Positions 1 through 6,911 of a stretch of 14,995 nucleotides of DNA are shown piece after piece; position 1 is the first letter of the stretch; every line of letters starts with the position of its first letter. Where the stretch lies: NCBI GenBank assembly GCA_027028665.1, contig JALVIU010000110.1, forward strand, positions 1 through 14,995, given 5' to 3'. The position numbers and the translations under genes are program-made. The notes beneath the pieces were generated by a model, which did not search any database, was not told the DNA's origin, and worked only from the letters and a program-made list of their open reading frames with translations. Origin of the DNA: Candidatus Atribacteria bacterium. Lineage in GTDB: Bacteria; Atribacterota; JALVIU01.

Positions 1-1
1 A

Positions 2-850
2 TATGATGCATATGAATTGGTTTCAAAACTCAAAAAGACCGTTAGTGTGCCTATTCAGATGCATTCACACTTTACAAGCGGAATGGCAGATATGATGTAT
101 CTTAAGGCCATTGAGGCAGGAGTAGATATCATAGATACAGCTATTTCTTCATTGGCACTTTCTACTTCTCAACCTGCCATAGAGCCTTTTGTGGTAGTAT
201 TAAAGGATACTGAGTGGGACCTTGGATTTGATTTAGAGGTACTTTCAGAACTTGCAAAATACTTTGCAAAAGTAAAGGAGAAGAGATCCCCTGTAAAGAA
301 AGAGGTAAAGATAGATACAAATGTCCTTATATATCAGATCCCTGGCGGCATGATGTCCAATCTTATTTCCCAGCTTCAGGAGCAAAATGCATTAGATAGA
401 TATGAAGAGGTACTTAAAGAGATCCCAAGGGTAAGAGAAGATCTTGGGTATCCTCCATTAGTTACGCCTACAAGCCAGATAGTAGGTATTCAGGCAGTTA
501 TGAATGTCTTATTTGGAGAAAGGTATAAGGTTGTCTCTAAAGAGGTAAAGAATTATGTAAAGGGTTATTATGGTAGGCCACCTGCCCCAATAAAGGAGGA
601 GATAAAGAAGAAGATAATAGGAGATGAAGAGCCGATTAGTGTGCGGCCTGCTGATCTTTTACCACCAGAGCTTGAGAAGGCAAGAAAGGAACTAAATGGA
701 TATATGGAAAAAGAGGAAGATGTATTGACTTATGCCCTCTTCCCCCAAGTAGCAATTAAATTTTTTAGAGATAGAGAGGCAAAAAAATATAAAATAGATC
801 TGGATTACTGGGATTCCTTGCCAGATAAGGAATTCGTATATCCTGCTTAA
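2..850 (+). CDS. Carboxyltransferase (transcarboxylase 5S / OadA / PycB type), C-terminal part, 5' end outside window
   Basis: The frame is open from the first complete codon (reading YDAYELVSKLKK), so the gene begins before the window; the TTG at 17 is an internal Leu codon. The product matches the biotin-dependent carboxyltransferase family that moves CO2 between carboxybiotin and pyruvate/oxaloacetate. Visible signs are the HSH metal-binding pair (His codons at 62 and 68), DTAISSLALS, IPGGMMSNL (visible residues 113-121), TPTSQIVG and the C-terminal DVLTYALFPQVA. These resemble the Propionibacterium transcarboxylase 5S subunit more than a fused pyruvate carboxylase. The protein ends at VYPA with no biotinyl (AMKM) domain, so a separate biotin carrier must serve it. 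It lies 12 bp before an aspartate aminotransferase. The family is certain; whether it works as oxaloacetate decarboxylase, pyruvate carboxylase or transcarboxylase is open. Confidence 0.9.
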   Translation, partial: YDAYELVSKLKKTVSVPIQMHSHFTSGMADMMYLKAIEAGVDIIDTAISSLALSTSQPAIEPFVVVLKDTEWDLGFDLEVLSELAKYFAKVKEKRSPVKKEVKIDTNVLIYQIPGGMMSNLISQLQEQNALDRYEEVLKEIPRVREDLGYPPLVTPTSQIVGIQAVMNVLFGERYKVVSKEVKNYVKGYYGRPPAPIKEEIKKKIIGDEEPISVRPADLLPPELEKARKELNGYMEKEEDVLTYALFPQVAIKFFRDREAKKYKIDLDYWDSLPDKEFVYPA

Positions 851-862
851 AAGGAGGTATTT

Positions 863-2056
863 ATGGGTTTAGCTCTTAGAATGTCAAAAATACAGGAATC
901 TATGACCCTTGCCCTTTCTGCAAAAGCAAAGAAGATGAGGAGAGAGGGCATAGATGTGATTAGTCTTTCTGCAGGAGAACCGGATTTTTCTACACCAGAT
1001 AATATAAAAAACAAGGCAATTGAAGCCCTTTCAAGGGGTTTTACTCACTATACTACTGTAAGTGGTATACCAGAACTAAAGGATGCTATTATTCAAAAGT
1101 ACAAAAGGGAAAGTAATGTAGACTATAGCCCAAATCAAGTAATAGTATCTACAGGTGCGAAACAGGCACTTTACAATGCTATATTTGCACTTATAGGTCC
1201 AGGTGATGAGGTATTAATACCGATTCCTTATTGGGTAAGCTATAGGGATCAGGTAATAATGGCAGAAGGTATACCTGTGTTCATAGACACAGATGAGAAA
1301 AGCGGATTTCAATTTAGTATAGATGATGTAAAAAAAAGTTTGACATCTAAGACAAAACTAATTCTTCTAAATACCCCTAATAATCCTACAGGTGTAATAT
1401 ATAATGAAGATGTATTGAAAGAGATTGCCGATTTGGCAATTGAAAGAGATCTTTATATAATAAGTGATGAAATATATGAAAAGATTTCATATGGAGAGAT
1501 CAGGGTAAGAAGTATAGTAGCCATAGAACCTAAAGTAAAGGAAAGAGCTATCATTATAAATGGTTTTTCCAAGGCATATGCCATGACAGGATGGAGATTA
1601 GGTTATGCAGTGGGTCCAGAGGAGGTAATAAAGGCCATGAACAAGATCCAGGGTCAAGTAACCTCATGTCCCAATTCTATTGCACAGTGGGCAGGGGTAG
1701 AGGCCCTTACCGGACCCCAGGATGAAGTAGCTCGTATGAGGGATGAATTTAAAAAGAGAAGAGATTTTGTTATGGAGAAATTAGCCGGTATCCCTCATGT
1801 GAGCTATGTAAGACCTCAGGGTGCATTTTATATATTTGTAAATATCTCTTATTATTTTAACAAAGTGTACAAAAATTACAAAGTAGCCGATTCTCTTAGT
1901 ATGAGCGAATATCTTTTAAATGAAGAGAAAATAGCCCTTGTGCCAGGTTCTGCATTTGGAAAAGAAGGATACTTAAGGCTTTCTTATGCAACAAGTAAAG
2001 AGAATCTTGAAAAGGCATTGGATAGGCTAAAGAGTGGGCTTTTGAAGTTGACATAG
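863..2056 (+). CDS. aspC: Aspartate aminotransferase (class I PLP enzyme, subgroup Ib type)
   Basis: A 397-residue fold-type I aminotransferase, normal length, probably interconverting aspartate + 2-oxoglutarate with oxaloacetate + glutamate in the cytoplasm. Visible residues: SAGEPDFSTP (36-45) near the N-terminus; NNPTG (173-177) with the substrate-contacting Asn174; SDEIY with Asp202 for the pyridine nitrogen; NGFSKAYAMTGWRLGY with Schiff-base Lys237 and phosphate-binding Arg245; GYLRLSYA with Arg372 for the alpha-carboxylate. TGAKQALYN with Lys100 resembles Thermus-type Ib enzymes, where this Lys reads the distal carboxylate; some Ib members also use prephenate. AAAGGAGG lies 8 bp before the ATG. 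The upstream gene makes or uses oxaloacetate, which fits. The symbol follows function; aspB naming is equally usual. Confidence 0.9.
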   Translation: MGLALRMSKIQESMTLALSAKAKKMRREGIDVISLSAGEPDFSTPDNIKNKAIEALSRGFTHYTTVSGIPELKDAIIQKYKRESNVDYSPNQVIVSTGAKQALYNAIFALIGPGDEVLIPIPYWVSYRDQVIMAEGIPVFIDTDEKSGFQFSIDDVKKSLTSKTKLILLNTPNNPTGVIYNEDVLKEIADLAIERDLYIISDEIYEKISYGEIRVRSIVAIEPKVKERAIIINGFSKAYAMTGWRLGYAVGPEEVIKAMNKIQGQVTSCPNSIAQWAGVEALTGPQDEVARMRDEFKKRRDFVMEKLAGIPHVSYVRPQGAFYIFVNISYYFNKVYKNYKVADSLSMSEYLLNEEKIALVPGSAFGKEGYLRLSYATSKENLEKALDRLKSGLLKLT

Positions 2057-2065
2057 GAGATAGAG

Positions 2066-2485
2066 ATGAAGTCATATAGAAAAGAATTGTGGTTTAATAC
2101 CCCAGAAAGGGTTGCTTTTATAAACATCACTCCTGAGGTGGAGAAGGCAGTTAAAGAAAGCGGGATAAGAGAAGGACTCTGTCTTGTAAATGCAATGCAT
2201 ATTACTGCATCTGTATTTATAAATGATGATGAGCCAGGATTGCATGAAGATTATAAAAGATGGTTGGAATCCCTTGCACCTCATGCCCCTATCTCTCAGT
2301 ATCTTCATAATAGAACAGGAGAAGATAATGGTGATGCTCATCTAAAAAGACAGGTAATGGGAAGAGAGGTAGTAGTAGCAATAACAGATGGAAGACTAGA
2401 TTTTGGTCCTTGGGAACAGATCTTTTATGGAGAGTTTGATGGACGAAGAAGAAAAAGGGTTCTTATAAAAATAATAGGAGAATAG
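2066..2485 (+). CDS. yjbQ: YjbQ/UPF0047 family protein (secondary thiamine-phosphate synthase-like)
   Basis: A 139-residue protein, full length for the UPF0047/YjbQ family. Recognisable blocks are [20 protein letters not shown] (residues 37-56), then [19 protein letters not shown] (81-99) with the conserved His, Asn and Asp cluster, and [19 protein letters not shown] (108-126). E. coli YjbQ has weak thiamine-phosphate synthase activity in vivo, but the true role of the family is unsettled, so the reaction here is only a family-level suggestion. AGGAG lies just before the ATG and the gene follows the aminotransferase by 9 bp, suggesting one transcript. No thiamine gene is nearby. Confidence 0.88.
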   Translation: MKSYRKELWFNTPERVAFINITPEVEKAVKESGIREGLCLVNAMHITASVFINDDEPGLHEDYKRWLESLAPHAPISQYLHNRTGEDNGDAHLKRQVMGREVVVAITDGRLDFGPWEQIFYGEFDGRRRKRVLIKIIGE

Positions 2486-2494
2486 ATACAGTTT

Positions 2495-3637
2495 ATGAGG
2501 CTTGTAGGAATAAAATACTTATATGGTAGAAATTTCAAACTGGGAATAAATCTTTATGGCGTAGATGGAAAGCTGCTTTTAGCACGAGGTGCTACTCTTA
2601 CACCTCGTGCTATTGATCATCTAAAGAAGATCGGGATATGGGAGGTCTATATAGAAGATCCCGATACTACTGATATAGCAGTGGAAGGGGTTTTGGATGA
2701 ACTTACGAGAAGAAAGATCTTAATGGCAATTAATAAAGAATTTTCAAAGACCAGAATTGTTGAGGATAGGAAGTTTTTAGATATAGATCTTGAGGTATTT
2801 CGGGGTATTGTAAAAATAATATTAAAACATATATTTTTAAATAAACAAAAGCTTATAAATCTTTTAAATCTTAAAACTTTTGATGACTATATATATGTCC
2901 ACTCTCTTGATGTAACAATTTATTCTCTTATATTGGGGGTAGAGCTTGCCATACATGATGATAAGTTGGAACTTTTGGGTTTAGGGGCTATATTGCATGA
3001 TGTAGGTAAGCTTTTTTTGCCCTCACATATAATAAATAAAGAAGAAAAACTCACAGAAGAAGAGTACAATATTTTAAAATCTCATGTATTAATAGGATAT
3101 GATATTCTGGGTAAAATAATAGGAATGCCGACACTTTCTAAGACTATTACCCTTTTTCATCATGAGAGATATGATGGAACTGGATACCCAAGGGGACTTA
3201 AAAATGGAGAAATTCCTCTTTTTCCTCGTATAGTAGCTATTGCAGATGTATATGATGCATTAACTTCAGATAGACCCTGGAGAGAGGCATTTCTTCCTCA
3301 TATGGCCCTGGAATATCTATTAAGTGGTGGAGATACACTTTTTGAAAAGAGACTTGTAAGAACTTTTATGGAAAAAATAGCTGTATATCCACTTGCTACT
3401 ACAGTAAAACTGACAACAGGGGAGATTGGTGTAGTTAGAGATGTTAAGCCTGGTTTTTCCTCAAGGCCTACAGTAAGAATACTATATGACTCCTCAGGTA
3501 GAAGACTTAAAAGTGATGAGATATATGAGATAAATCTATTAGAAAAACCTTCTATTTTAATAGAAAAGGTTGTAAAAGCTGTAGACCCAAAAGACGAGAA
3601 AGGAGAAAATGAAAATATTAATAAAGTGGCAAGTTAA
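2495..3637 (+). CDS. HD-GYP domain protein (probable cyclic-di-GMP phosphodiesterase)
   Basis: A 380-residue soluble protein. Residues 1-60 form a small N-terminal region ending in LLARGATLTPRAIDHLKKIGIWEVYI, a segment often seen before HD-GYP domains. The catalytic domain spans about 125-300 and keeps the full signature: His136, LHDVGK with His168-Asp169, His197, HHERYDGTGYP with His222-His223, and IADVYDALTSDRPW with Asp251. Residues 300-350 look like a small beta domain. Such proteins hydrolyse cyclic di-GMP; intact metal ligands suggest activity. No transmembrane helix, receiver or GGDEF domain is present, so the input signal is unknown. The last 29 bases overlap the next gene, whose ribosome site lies in this gene's tail. 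A 12-bp inverted repeat lies in the coding sequence at 2580-2612. Confidence 0.9.
   Translation: MRLVGIKYLYGRNFKLGINLYGVDGKLLLARGATLTPRAIDHLKKIGIWEVYIEDPDTTDIAVEGVLDELTRRKILMAINKEFSKTRIVEDRKFLDIDLEVFRGIVKIILKHIFLNKQKLINLLNLKTFDDYIYVHSLDVTIYSLILGVELAIHDDKLELLGLGAILHDVGKLFLPSHIINKEEKLTEEEYNILKSHVLIGYDILGKIIGMPTLSKTITLFHHERYDGTGYPRGLKNGEIPLFPRIVAIADVYDALTSDRPWREAFLPHMALEYLLSGGDTLFEKRLVRTFMEKIAVYPLATTVKLTTGEIGVVRDVKPGFSSRPTVRILYDSSGRRLKSDEIYEINLLEKPSILIEKVVKAVDPKDEKGENENINKVAS
2580..2612 (+). repeat. 12-bp perfect inverted repeat inside the HD-GYP gene
   Basis: TAGCACGAGGTG at 2580-2591 and its exact reverse complement at 2601-2612 flank a 9-base spacer. In mRNA this makes a 12-bp, GC-rich stem early in the coding region (codons 29-40). 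No U tract follows, so it is not a classic terminator. The arms contain CGA and CGT Arg codons, uncommon in this AGA-rich sequence. Confidence 0.75.
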
Positions 3638-4418
3638 AATCTTTTTTATAAGTTTAATATTTTTTTTATTCCCAATCTCTTATGGTATGGCATCTTTTTA
3701 TAACAAAGGGGAAGTAGCTATAGGATATGGTTATAGTATAGGAGAGGGATTGGAGATAAAAGATAGAATAGAGGTAGGATTTGGAATAGGTCATAAACTT
3801 TCACTTAATTTTAATAAATCTGGTGCTGATTTTGATTTTGGTGTACTTTATAATTTAGGTTTTCCTTTTAAGCAAAAAGGTATTGCCTCTTGGTATGGTA
3901 AAGAAGACCACGGAGACCTTACCGCAAGTGGTGAACCCTATAATATGTATGCTTATACAGCAGCTCATAAGACTTTACCTTTTGGCACATTAGTCAAGGT
4001 TATAAACTTAAAAAATGGAAAAAGCGTTGTAGTAAGAATAAATGATAGAGGTCCTTTTGTAAAAAACCGTATAATAGATCTCTCATATGCAAGTGCAAAA
4101 AAAATTGGCTTAATAAAAGATGGAACTGCTCCTGTAATTATTCAGGCACTTGATGTCTCTGGCCTTTCCTTAAGTATGGGCTATCATATAGGTCCTTATA
4201 AAGATATCTTTCATATTGGTGGAGTATTAGAATTTCCTATAATAAAGGATATATCAGGTATATTTGAACTTAAATTCTCTCCAGAAGATGAGGAATTTCT
4301 ATATGGGGGAGGGGTACTTATAAATATTTCCTATCCCTTCAAGGTAAAGATTGGTATAGATAAATCATCTCTTTTTCACTCTCCGAATATTTTTCTTGAA
4401 ATGATGCTAAAGTTTTAA
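3609..4418 (+). CDS. Exported RlpA-like double-psi beta-barrel protein with beta-barrel-like flanks
   Basis: A 269-residue protein. Residues 1-28 are a signal peptide (Lys-rich start, IFFISLIFFLF core, likely cleavage after GMA) without a lipobox Cys, unlike lipoprotein RlpA. Residues 89-182 are an RlpA double-psi beta-barrel domain: GIASWYG (91-97), TASGEPYN with Glu109, His120 in AHKTLPFGT, and NDRGPF with Asp146. The Glu-His-Asp spacing of 11 and 26 residues equals that of the Pseudomonas RlpA catalytic residues as I recall them, so peptidoglycan cleavage of denuded glycan is plausible. Residues 34-88 and 186-269 alternate polar and hydrophobic residues, contain Gly/aromatic-rich strands and end in Phe, as outer-membrane barrel proteins do. 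No SPOR domain is present. AAAGGAG within the HD-GYP gene serves this ATG. The domain call is firm; the barrel idea is inference. Confidence 0.85.
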   Translation: MKILIKWQVKIFFISLIFFLFPISYGMASFYNKGEVAIGYGYSIGEGLEIKDRIEVGFGIGHKLSLNFNKSGADFDFGVLYNLGFPFKQKGIASWYGKEDHGDLTASGEPYNMYAYTAAHKTLPFGTLVKVINLKNGKSVVVRINDRGPFVKNRIIDLSYASAKKIGLIKDGTAPVIIQALDVSGLSLSMGYHIGPYKDIFHIGGVLEFPIIKDISGIFELKFSPEDEEFLYGGGVLINISYPFKVKIGIDKSSLFHSPNIFLEMMLKF

Positions 4419-4425
4419 ACTCCTC

Positions 4426-4454
4426 TTGTCAAAACTGCATATTGATGATATAAT
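4426..4454 (+). promoter_or_regulatory. Sigma-70-type promoter of the rpsF cluster
   Basis: TTGTCA at 4426-4431 and TATAAT at 4449-4454 are separated by exactly 17 bp, one mismatch from the bacterial housekeeping consensus. The predicted start is near 4461, giving a leader of about 60 bases before rpsF. It lies in one of the longest gaps between genes in the window (101 bp), directly after the RlpA-like gene. Confidence 0.8.
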
Positions 4455-4460
4455 TTGTAA

Positions 4461-4513
4461 GTCTGCCATCCTTGTCCTTAATAGTTAGGGACCGATAAAG
4501 ACCATAAGGAGGT
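4461..4513 (+). promoter_or_regulatory. Structured rpsF leader, candidate S6:S18-binding autoregulatory RNA
   Basis: The leader can form an 8-pair hairpin: 4474-4481 (GTCCTTAA) with 4485-4492 (TTAGGGAC), one G-U pair and a 3-base loop. CCGA follows directly at 4492-4495. A short outer helix GTCT (4461-4464) with AGAC (4499-4502) can enclose it. The known S6:S18 leader motif upstream of rpsF in many bacteria has an apical hairpin beside an unpaired CCG(A), mimicking the 16S rRNA site. An alternative pairing of TCCTTA (4475-4480) with TAAGGA (4505-4510) would mask the AAGGAGGT ribosome site at 4506-4513. This suggests a switch in which S6:S18 binding represses translation. Both S6 and S18 are encoded in this operon. 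Pairings were found by eye. Confidence 0.5.
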
Positions 4514-4519
4514 GAAAAG

Positions 4520-4807
4520 GTGAAAAGAAAATATGAGTTGATGGCAATTTTTGTACCAGAATTGGATGAAGAGGCTGTGAAATCTGAGATAGAAAAAATC
4601 AAAGATATTATAGCTTCTAAAGATGGGGAAGTAGAAAAGGTAGATAATTGGGGTAAAAGGACCCTTGCATATGAAATTAAAAAAAGAAAAGAAGGCACAT
4701 ATGTAATTTTTAATTTTGTTCTTCCTTCATCTGAAGTTCTAAGCTTTAAAAATATCCTAAAGCTCAATGAAAATATATTGAGATTTATGATTATAAGAGA
4801 AGAATAA
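4520..4807 (+). CDS. rpsF: 30S ribosomal protein S6
   Basis: A 95-residue S6, typical size, starting MKRKYELMAIFVPELDEEAVKSE and containing VEKVDNWGKRTLAYEIKKRKEGTY in the expected place. S6 pairs with S18 on the platform of the small subunit. The start is GTG at 4520, with AAGGAGGT ending 6 bases upstream; the GTG at 4512 is followed in frame by TGA two codons on, so it cannot serve. First gene of the rpsF-ssb-rpsR cluster, read from the promoter at 4426-4454 and probably under the leader described separately. Confidence 0.96.
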   Translation: MKRKYELMAIFVPELDEEAVKSEIEKIKDIIASKDGEVEKVDNWGKRTLAYEIKKRKEGTYVIFNFVLPSSEVLSFKNILKLNENILRFMIIREE

Positions 4808-4820
4808 AGGAAGTGAGGAT

Positions 4821-5189
4821 TTGAAAGGACCTTTTCTTAATAAGGTTTTATTTGTAGGTATAGTTGCTTTTCCCCCTGAGTTAAAATATACATTAAGTGG
4901 GGTTCCAGTACTTACATTTCAACTAAAGGTAGGTAGAAATGTTTCTGCTAATCAAAAGAAAGAAGAAGTTTATGATTATTTTACTATAATAGCATGGAAA
5001 AGTTTAGCAGAGGATGTAAGTAGAGTATTAAAAAAAGGAGATATAGTATATATTGAAGGAAGAATAAGAATACGTACCTATGAGAAGAGAACAGGTGAAA
5101 GGAAAAGCATACTCGAGATAATAGCTAATGAGATACATATTCTAAATTCTGCGAATCCAGAAAAGGAGGATACAAATGGCGGCAACTAA
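4821..5189 (+). CDS. ssb: Single-stranded DNA-binding protein, without the usual acidic tip
   Basis: A 122-residue OB-fold [24 protein letters not shown] near the start, [43 protein letters not shown] and a final strand [12 protein letters not shown]. The start is TTG at 4821 with AAGGAAGTGAGG in front; no better ATG lies nearby. The family normally binds single-stranded DNA as a tetramer and recruits partners through a disordered tail ending DDxPF. Here only about 14 residues follow the OB fold, ending [10 protein letters not shown], with no such tip. The last 14 bases overlap rpsR, and the rpsR ribosome site is within this gene, so the short tail may reflect that overlap. Placed between S6 and S18 as in many bacteria. 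Confidence 0.93.
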   Translation: MKGPFLNKVLFVGIVAFPPELKYTLSGVPVLTFQLKVGRNVSANQKKEEVYDYFTIIAWKSLAEDVSRVLKKGDIVYIEGRIRIRTYEKRTGERKSILEIIANEIHILNSANPEKEDTNGGN

Positions 5190-5418
5190 AAAGAGAGATT
5201 TTAGATTTAGGAGGCCAAGAAAGAAAGTCTGTACATTTTGTGCGGATAAAGTGAAAATTGATTATAAAGACGTAAGTAGATTAAAAAGATTTATAAGTGA
5301 AAGAGGCAAAATATTACCTAGAAGAACAACGGGTACATGTGCTAAGCATCAAAGAGAACTTACTATAGCAATAAAAAGAGCAAGGGAGATGGCACTTCTT
5401 CCTTTCGTGGTAGAATAA
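5176..5418 (+). CDS. rpsR: 30S ribosomal protein S18, zinc-binding (C+) form
   Basis: An 80-residue S18 with the basic N-terminus and core [23 protein letters not shown] plus the ending [21 protein letters not shown]. It keeps CTFC (residues 19-22) and TCAKH (Cys54, His57), so all four ligands of the zinc-binding C+ version are present. AAAAGGAGG lies 6 bases before the ATG and inside the end of ssb, with a 14-base overlap. Binds S6 on the small-subunit platform; the S6:S18 pair is the probable repressor of this operon. Confidence 0.96.
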   Translation: MAATKKRDFRFRRPRKKVCTFCADKVKIDYKDVSRLKRFISERGKILPRRTTGTCAKHQRELTIAIKRAREMALLPFVVE

Positions 5419-5423
5419 ATATA

Positions 5424-5460
5424 CTATTATGATACCCTGCATATGCAGGGTATCATATAG
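5424..5460. repeat. Perfect 30-bp palindrome between rpsR and yybS
   Basis: Positions 5428-5457 are exactly self-complementary around CATATG; each half reads TATGATACCCTGCAT or its complement. With a one-base bulge, CTAT (5424-5427) also pairs with ATAG (5457-5460). As RNA it forms a stem of 13 or more pairs with an ATAT loop, 5 bases after the rpsR stop and about 10 bases before the likely yybS start. No run of T follows on either strand, so it is not a textbook terminator. It could be an mRNA stability or processing element, a block to yybS translation, or a binding site for a dimeric protein. Confidence 0.85.
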
Positions 5461-5467
5461 AACAATT

Positions 5468-6433
5468 ATGCAAAAATTTTCTACGCAAAAAATAACCGAA
5501 GGGGCAATATTGGCTGCCCTATTTTTTATTTTATCTCTTTCGAGTATATATTTGCCCTTAGTGGGAGTATTTTTATCCTTTTTATCTCCTCTTCCCATTC
5601 TTATTTTAACTATACGGCAGGGGCTTAAGATATCGATATCATCTGCTATAATAGGCGCAGTACTTGTAAGTATTTTTTCTACTTTTTTTCAAGGAATATT
5701 TGTATTATTTCAGTATGGGATTTTAGGAATTATATTAGGATATACTATAGCAAAAGGATATGATATTTATCGTATCTTTTTAATAGGGGTAGGGACATCT
5801 CTCCTTGCAAAAGCTATAATAATCATCCTTAGTATGTGGATTACAGATGTGAACCCATTAGCTTTGAATATCTCCTATATGGAAAAGAGCCTTGAAAGTA
5901 GTTTTAGGATGTATTCTAAACTGGGAATCCCTGAAGAGAATATTGAAAATATACAAAAATCCTTTAAAGATGCACTAAAATTTATAAAAATTGCCCTTCC
6001 ATCTATATTTATACTTGCATCAATATTCGATGTGTTTTTAAATTATAGCATAGCTTATGTGGTATTAAAGAGATTAAGATATGATATTCCAAAACTTCCA
6101 AAATTCAGAGAATTAAGAGGAAATTTAAGCTTTGTAATAGGATTTTTATCTGGATTAATTCTTTCTGTATCTTTTGGACATGTTCCAGTCTTATTTAGAA
6201 TAGGCGCAAATTTACAGCTATTTTTTACCATTGTATTTTTTATTCTGGGCCTATCCCTTGTATCCTATATCCTACATAAAATAAAGGTTCCTGGATATGG
6301 AAGGATTTTAATATATATACTTCTTATCTTTCAACCAATCTTTTCTCAATTTATTTTGTGGATTGGCCTTTTAGATGTTTTTTTTGATTTTAGGACAATG
6401 ATAGAAAATAAATTTAATAGTAAAAGGAGGTAA
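5468..6433 (+). CDS. yybS: DUF2232 (YybS family) integral membrane protein
   Basis: A protein of about 321 residues, almost entirely membrane helices (seven or eight by eye), starting MQKFSTQKITEGAILAALFFIL; the TEGA-LAA start is typical of YybS/DUF2232. A soluble loop of about 50 residues (MEKSLESSFRMYSKLGIPEENIENIQKS and onward is split around its middle by helix-forming residues) separates two membrane blocks. I chose ATG 5468: the in-frame ATG at 5429 lies inside the palindrome and would add 13 unlike residues. Neither start has a Shine-Dalgarno sequence, so low or coupled translation is likely. The gene sits between rpsR and rplI; Bacillus also has yybS near rplI. The biochemical function of the family is not established. 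Confidence 0.85.
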   Translation: MQKFSTQKITEGAILAALFFILSLSSIYLPLVGVFLSFLSPLPILILTIRQGLKISISSAIIGAVLVSIFSTFFQGIFVLFQYGILGIILGYTIAKGYDIYRIFLIGVGTSLLAKAIIIILSMWITDVNPLALNISYMEKSLESSFRMYSKLGIPEENIENIQKSFKDALKFIKIALPSIFILASIFDVFLNYSIAYVVLKRLRYDIPKLPKFRELRGNLSFVIGFLSGLILSVSFGHVPVLFRIGANLQLFFTIVFFILGLSLVSYILHKIKVPGYGRILIYILLIFQPIFSQFILWIGLLDVFFDFRTMIENKFNSKRR

Positions 6434-6438
6434 TATAT

Positions 6439-6909
6439 ATGAAGTTAGTACTTATGAAAGATGTAGAAAAATTAGGCAGAGAAGGGGATGTAGTTGAGGT
6501 AAAGCCCGGCTATGCCAGAAACTACTTATTGCCTAAAAAACTTGCGGTAGAGGCAACCCCTGCCAATCTAAAGCTTGCAGAAAAAAAGAGGGAGCAAAGG
6601 CTTAAGAAAGAACAAGAGAAGATAGAGAAGATGAAGAATCTTGCAGAAAAGTTGAGTGGTGCAAAGATTGTATTCTACAAAAAGGCGGGCGAAAAGGATA
6701 GACTTTTTGGTTCAGTTACCTCTAAAGAGATCGCAGAGAAAATAAAAGAGGTATATGATGTAGATATTGATAAAAAGAATATTTATCTTGAACATCCTTT
6801 GAAGGAGATAGGAAATTTTGAGGTAGAAGTCCATCTCTATGAAGATATAAATACAAAAATTGAAGTAATTATAAAACCTCTTGAAGAAAAGGAGGAAGAA
6901 AAAGAATAG
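6439..6909 (+). CDS. rplI: 50S ribosomal protein L9
   Basis: A 156-residue L9: N-terminal rRNA-binding domain MKLVLMKDVEKLGREGDVVE with KPGYARNYLLPKKLAVEAT, a long Lys/Glu-rich connecting helix (about 42-75), and a C-terminal domain with DRLFGSVTSKEIAEKI. The C-terminal tail is very Glu-rich. AAAGGAGG precedes the ATG by 8 bases. It follows yybS by 5 bp and leads into dnaB, the usual order. Confidence 0.97.
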   Translation: MKLVLMKDVEKLGREGDVVEVKPGYARNYLLPKKLAVEATPANLKLAEKKREQRLKKEQEKIEKMKNLAEKLSGAKIVFYKKAGEKDRLFGSVTSKEIAEKIKEVYDVDIDKKNIYLEHPLKEIGNFEVEVHLYEDINTKIEVIIKPLEEKEEEKE

Positions 6910-6911
6910 GT

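Noticed and set aside
17-19. TTG as the start of the first gene
   Set aside because: The frame is open to the window edge and the residues before it (YDAYE) continue the family alignment, so the gene is cut by the window.
2048-2053. TTGACA as a -35 element before yjbQ
   Set aside because: No -10 element lies at 16-18 bp; the bases encode the end of the aminotransferase, and the genes are 9 bp apart.
4419-4519. Small gene in the gap before rpsF
   Set aside because: The gap is well explained by a promoter and leader; the - strand open frame crossing it is antisense to rpsF.
5424-5460. Palindrome as a classic factor-independent terminator
   Set aside because: No T-rich tract follows the stem on either strand.
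5429-5467. Earlier ATG start for yybS
   Set aside because: It lies inside the palindrome, has no ribosome site, and would add 13 residues unlike the family's start.
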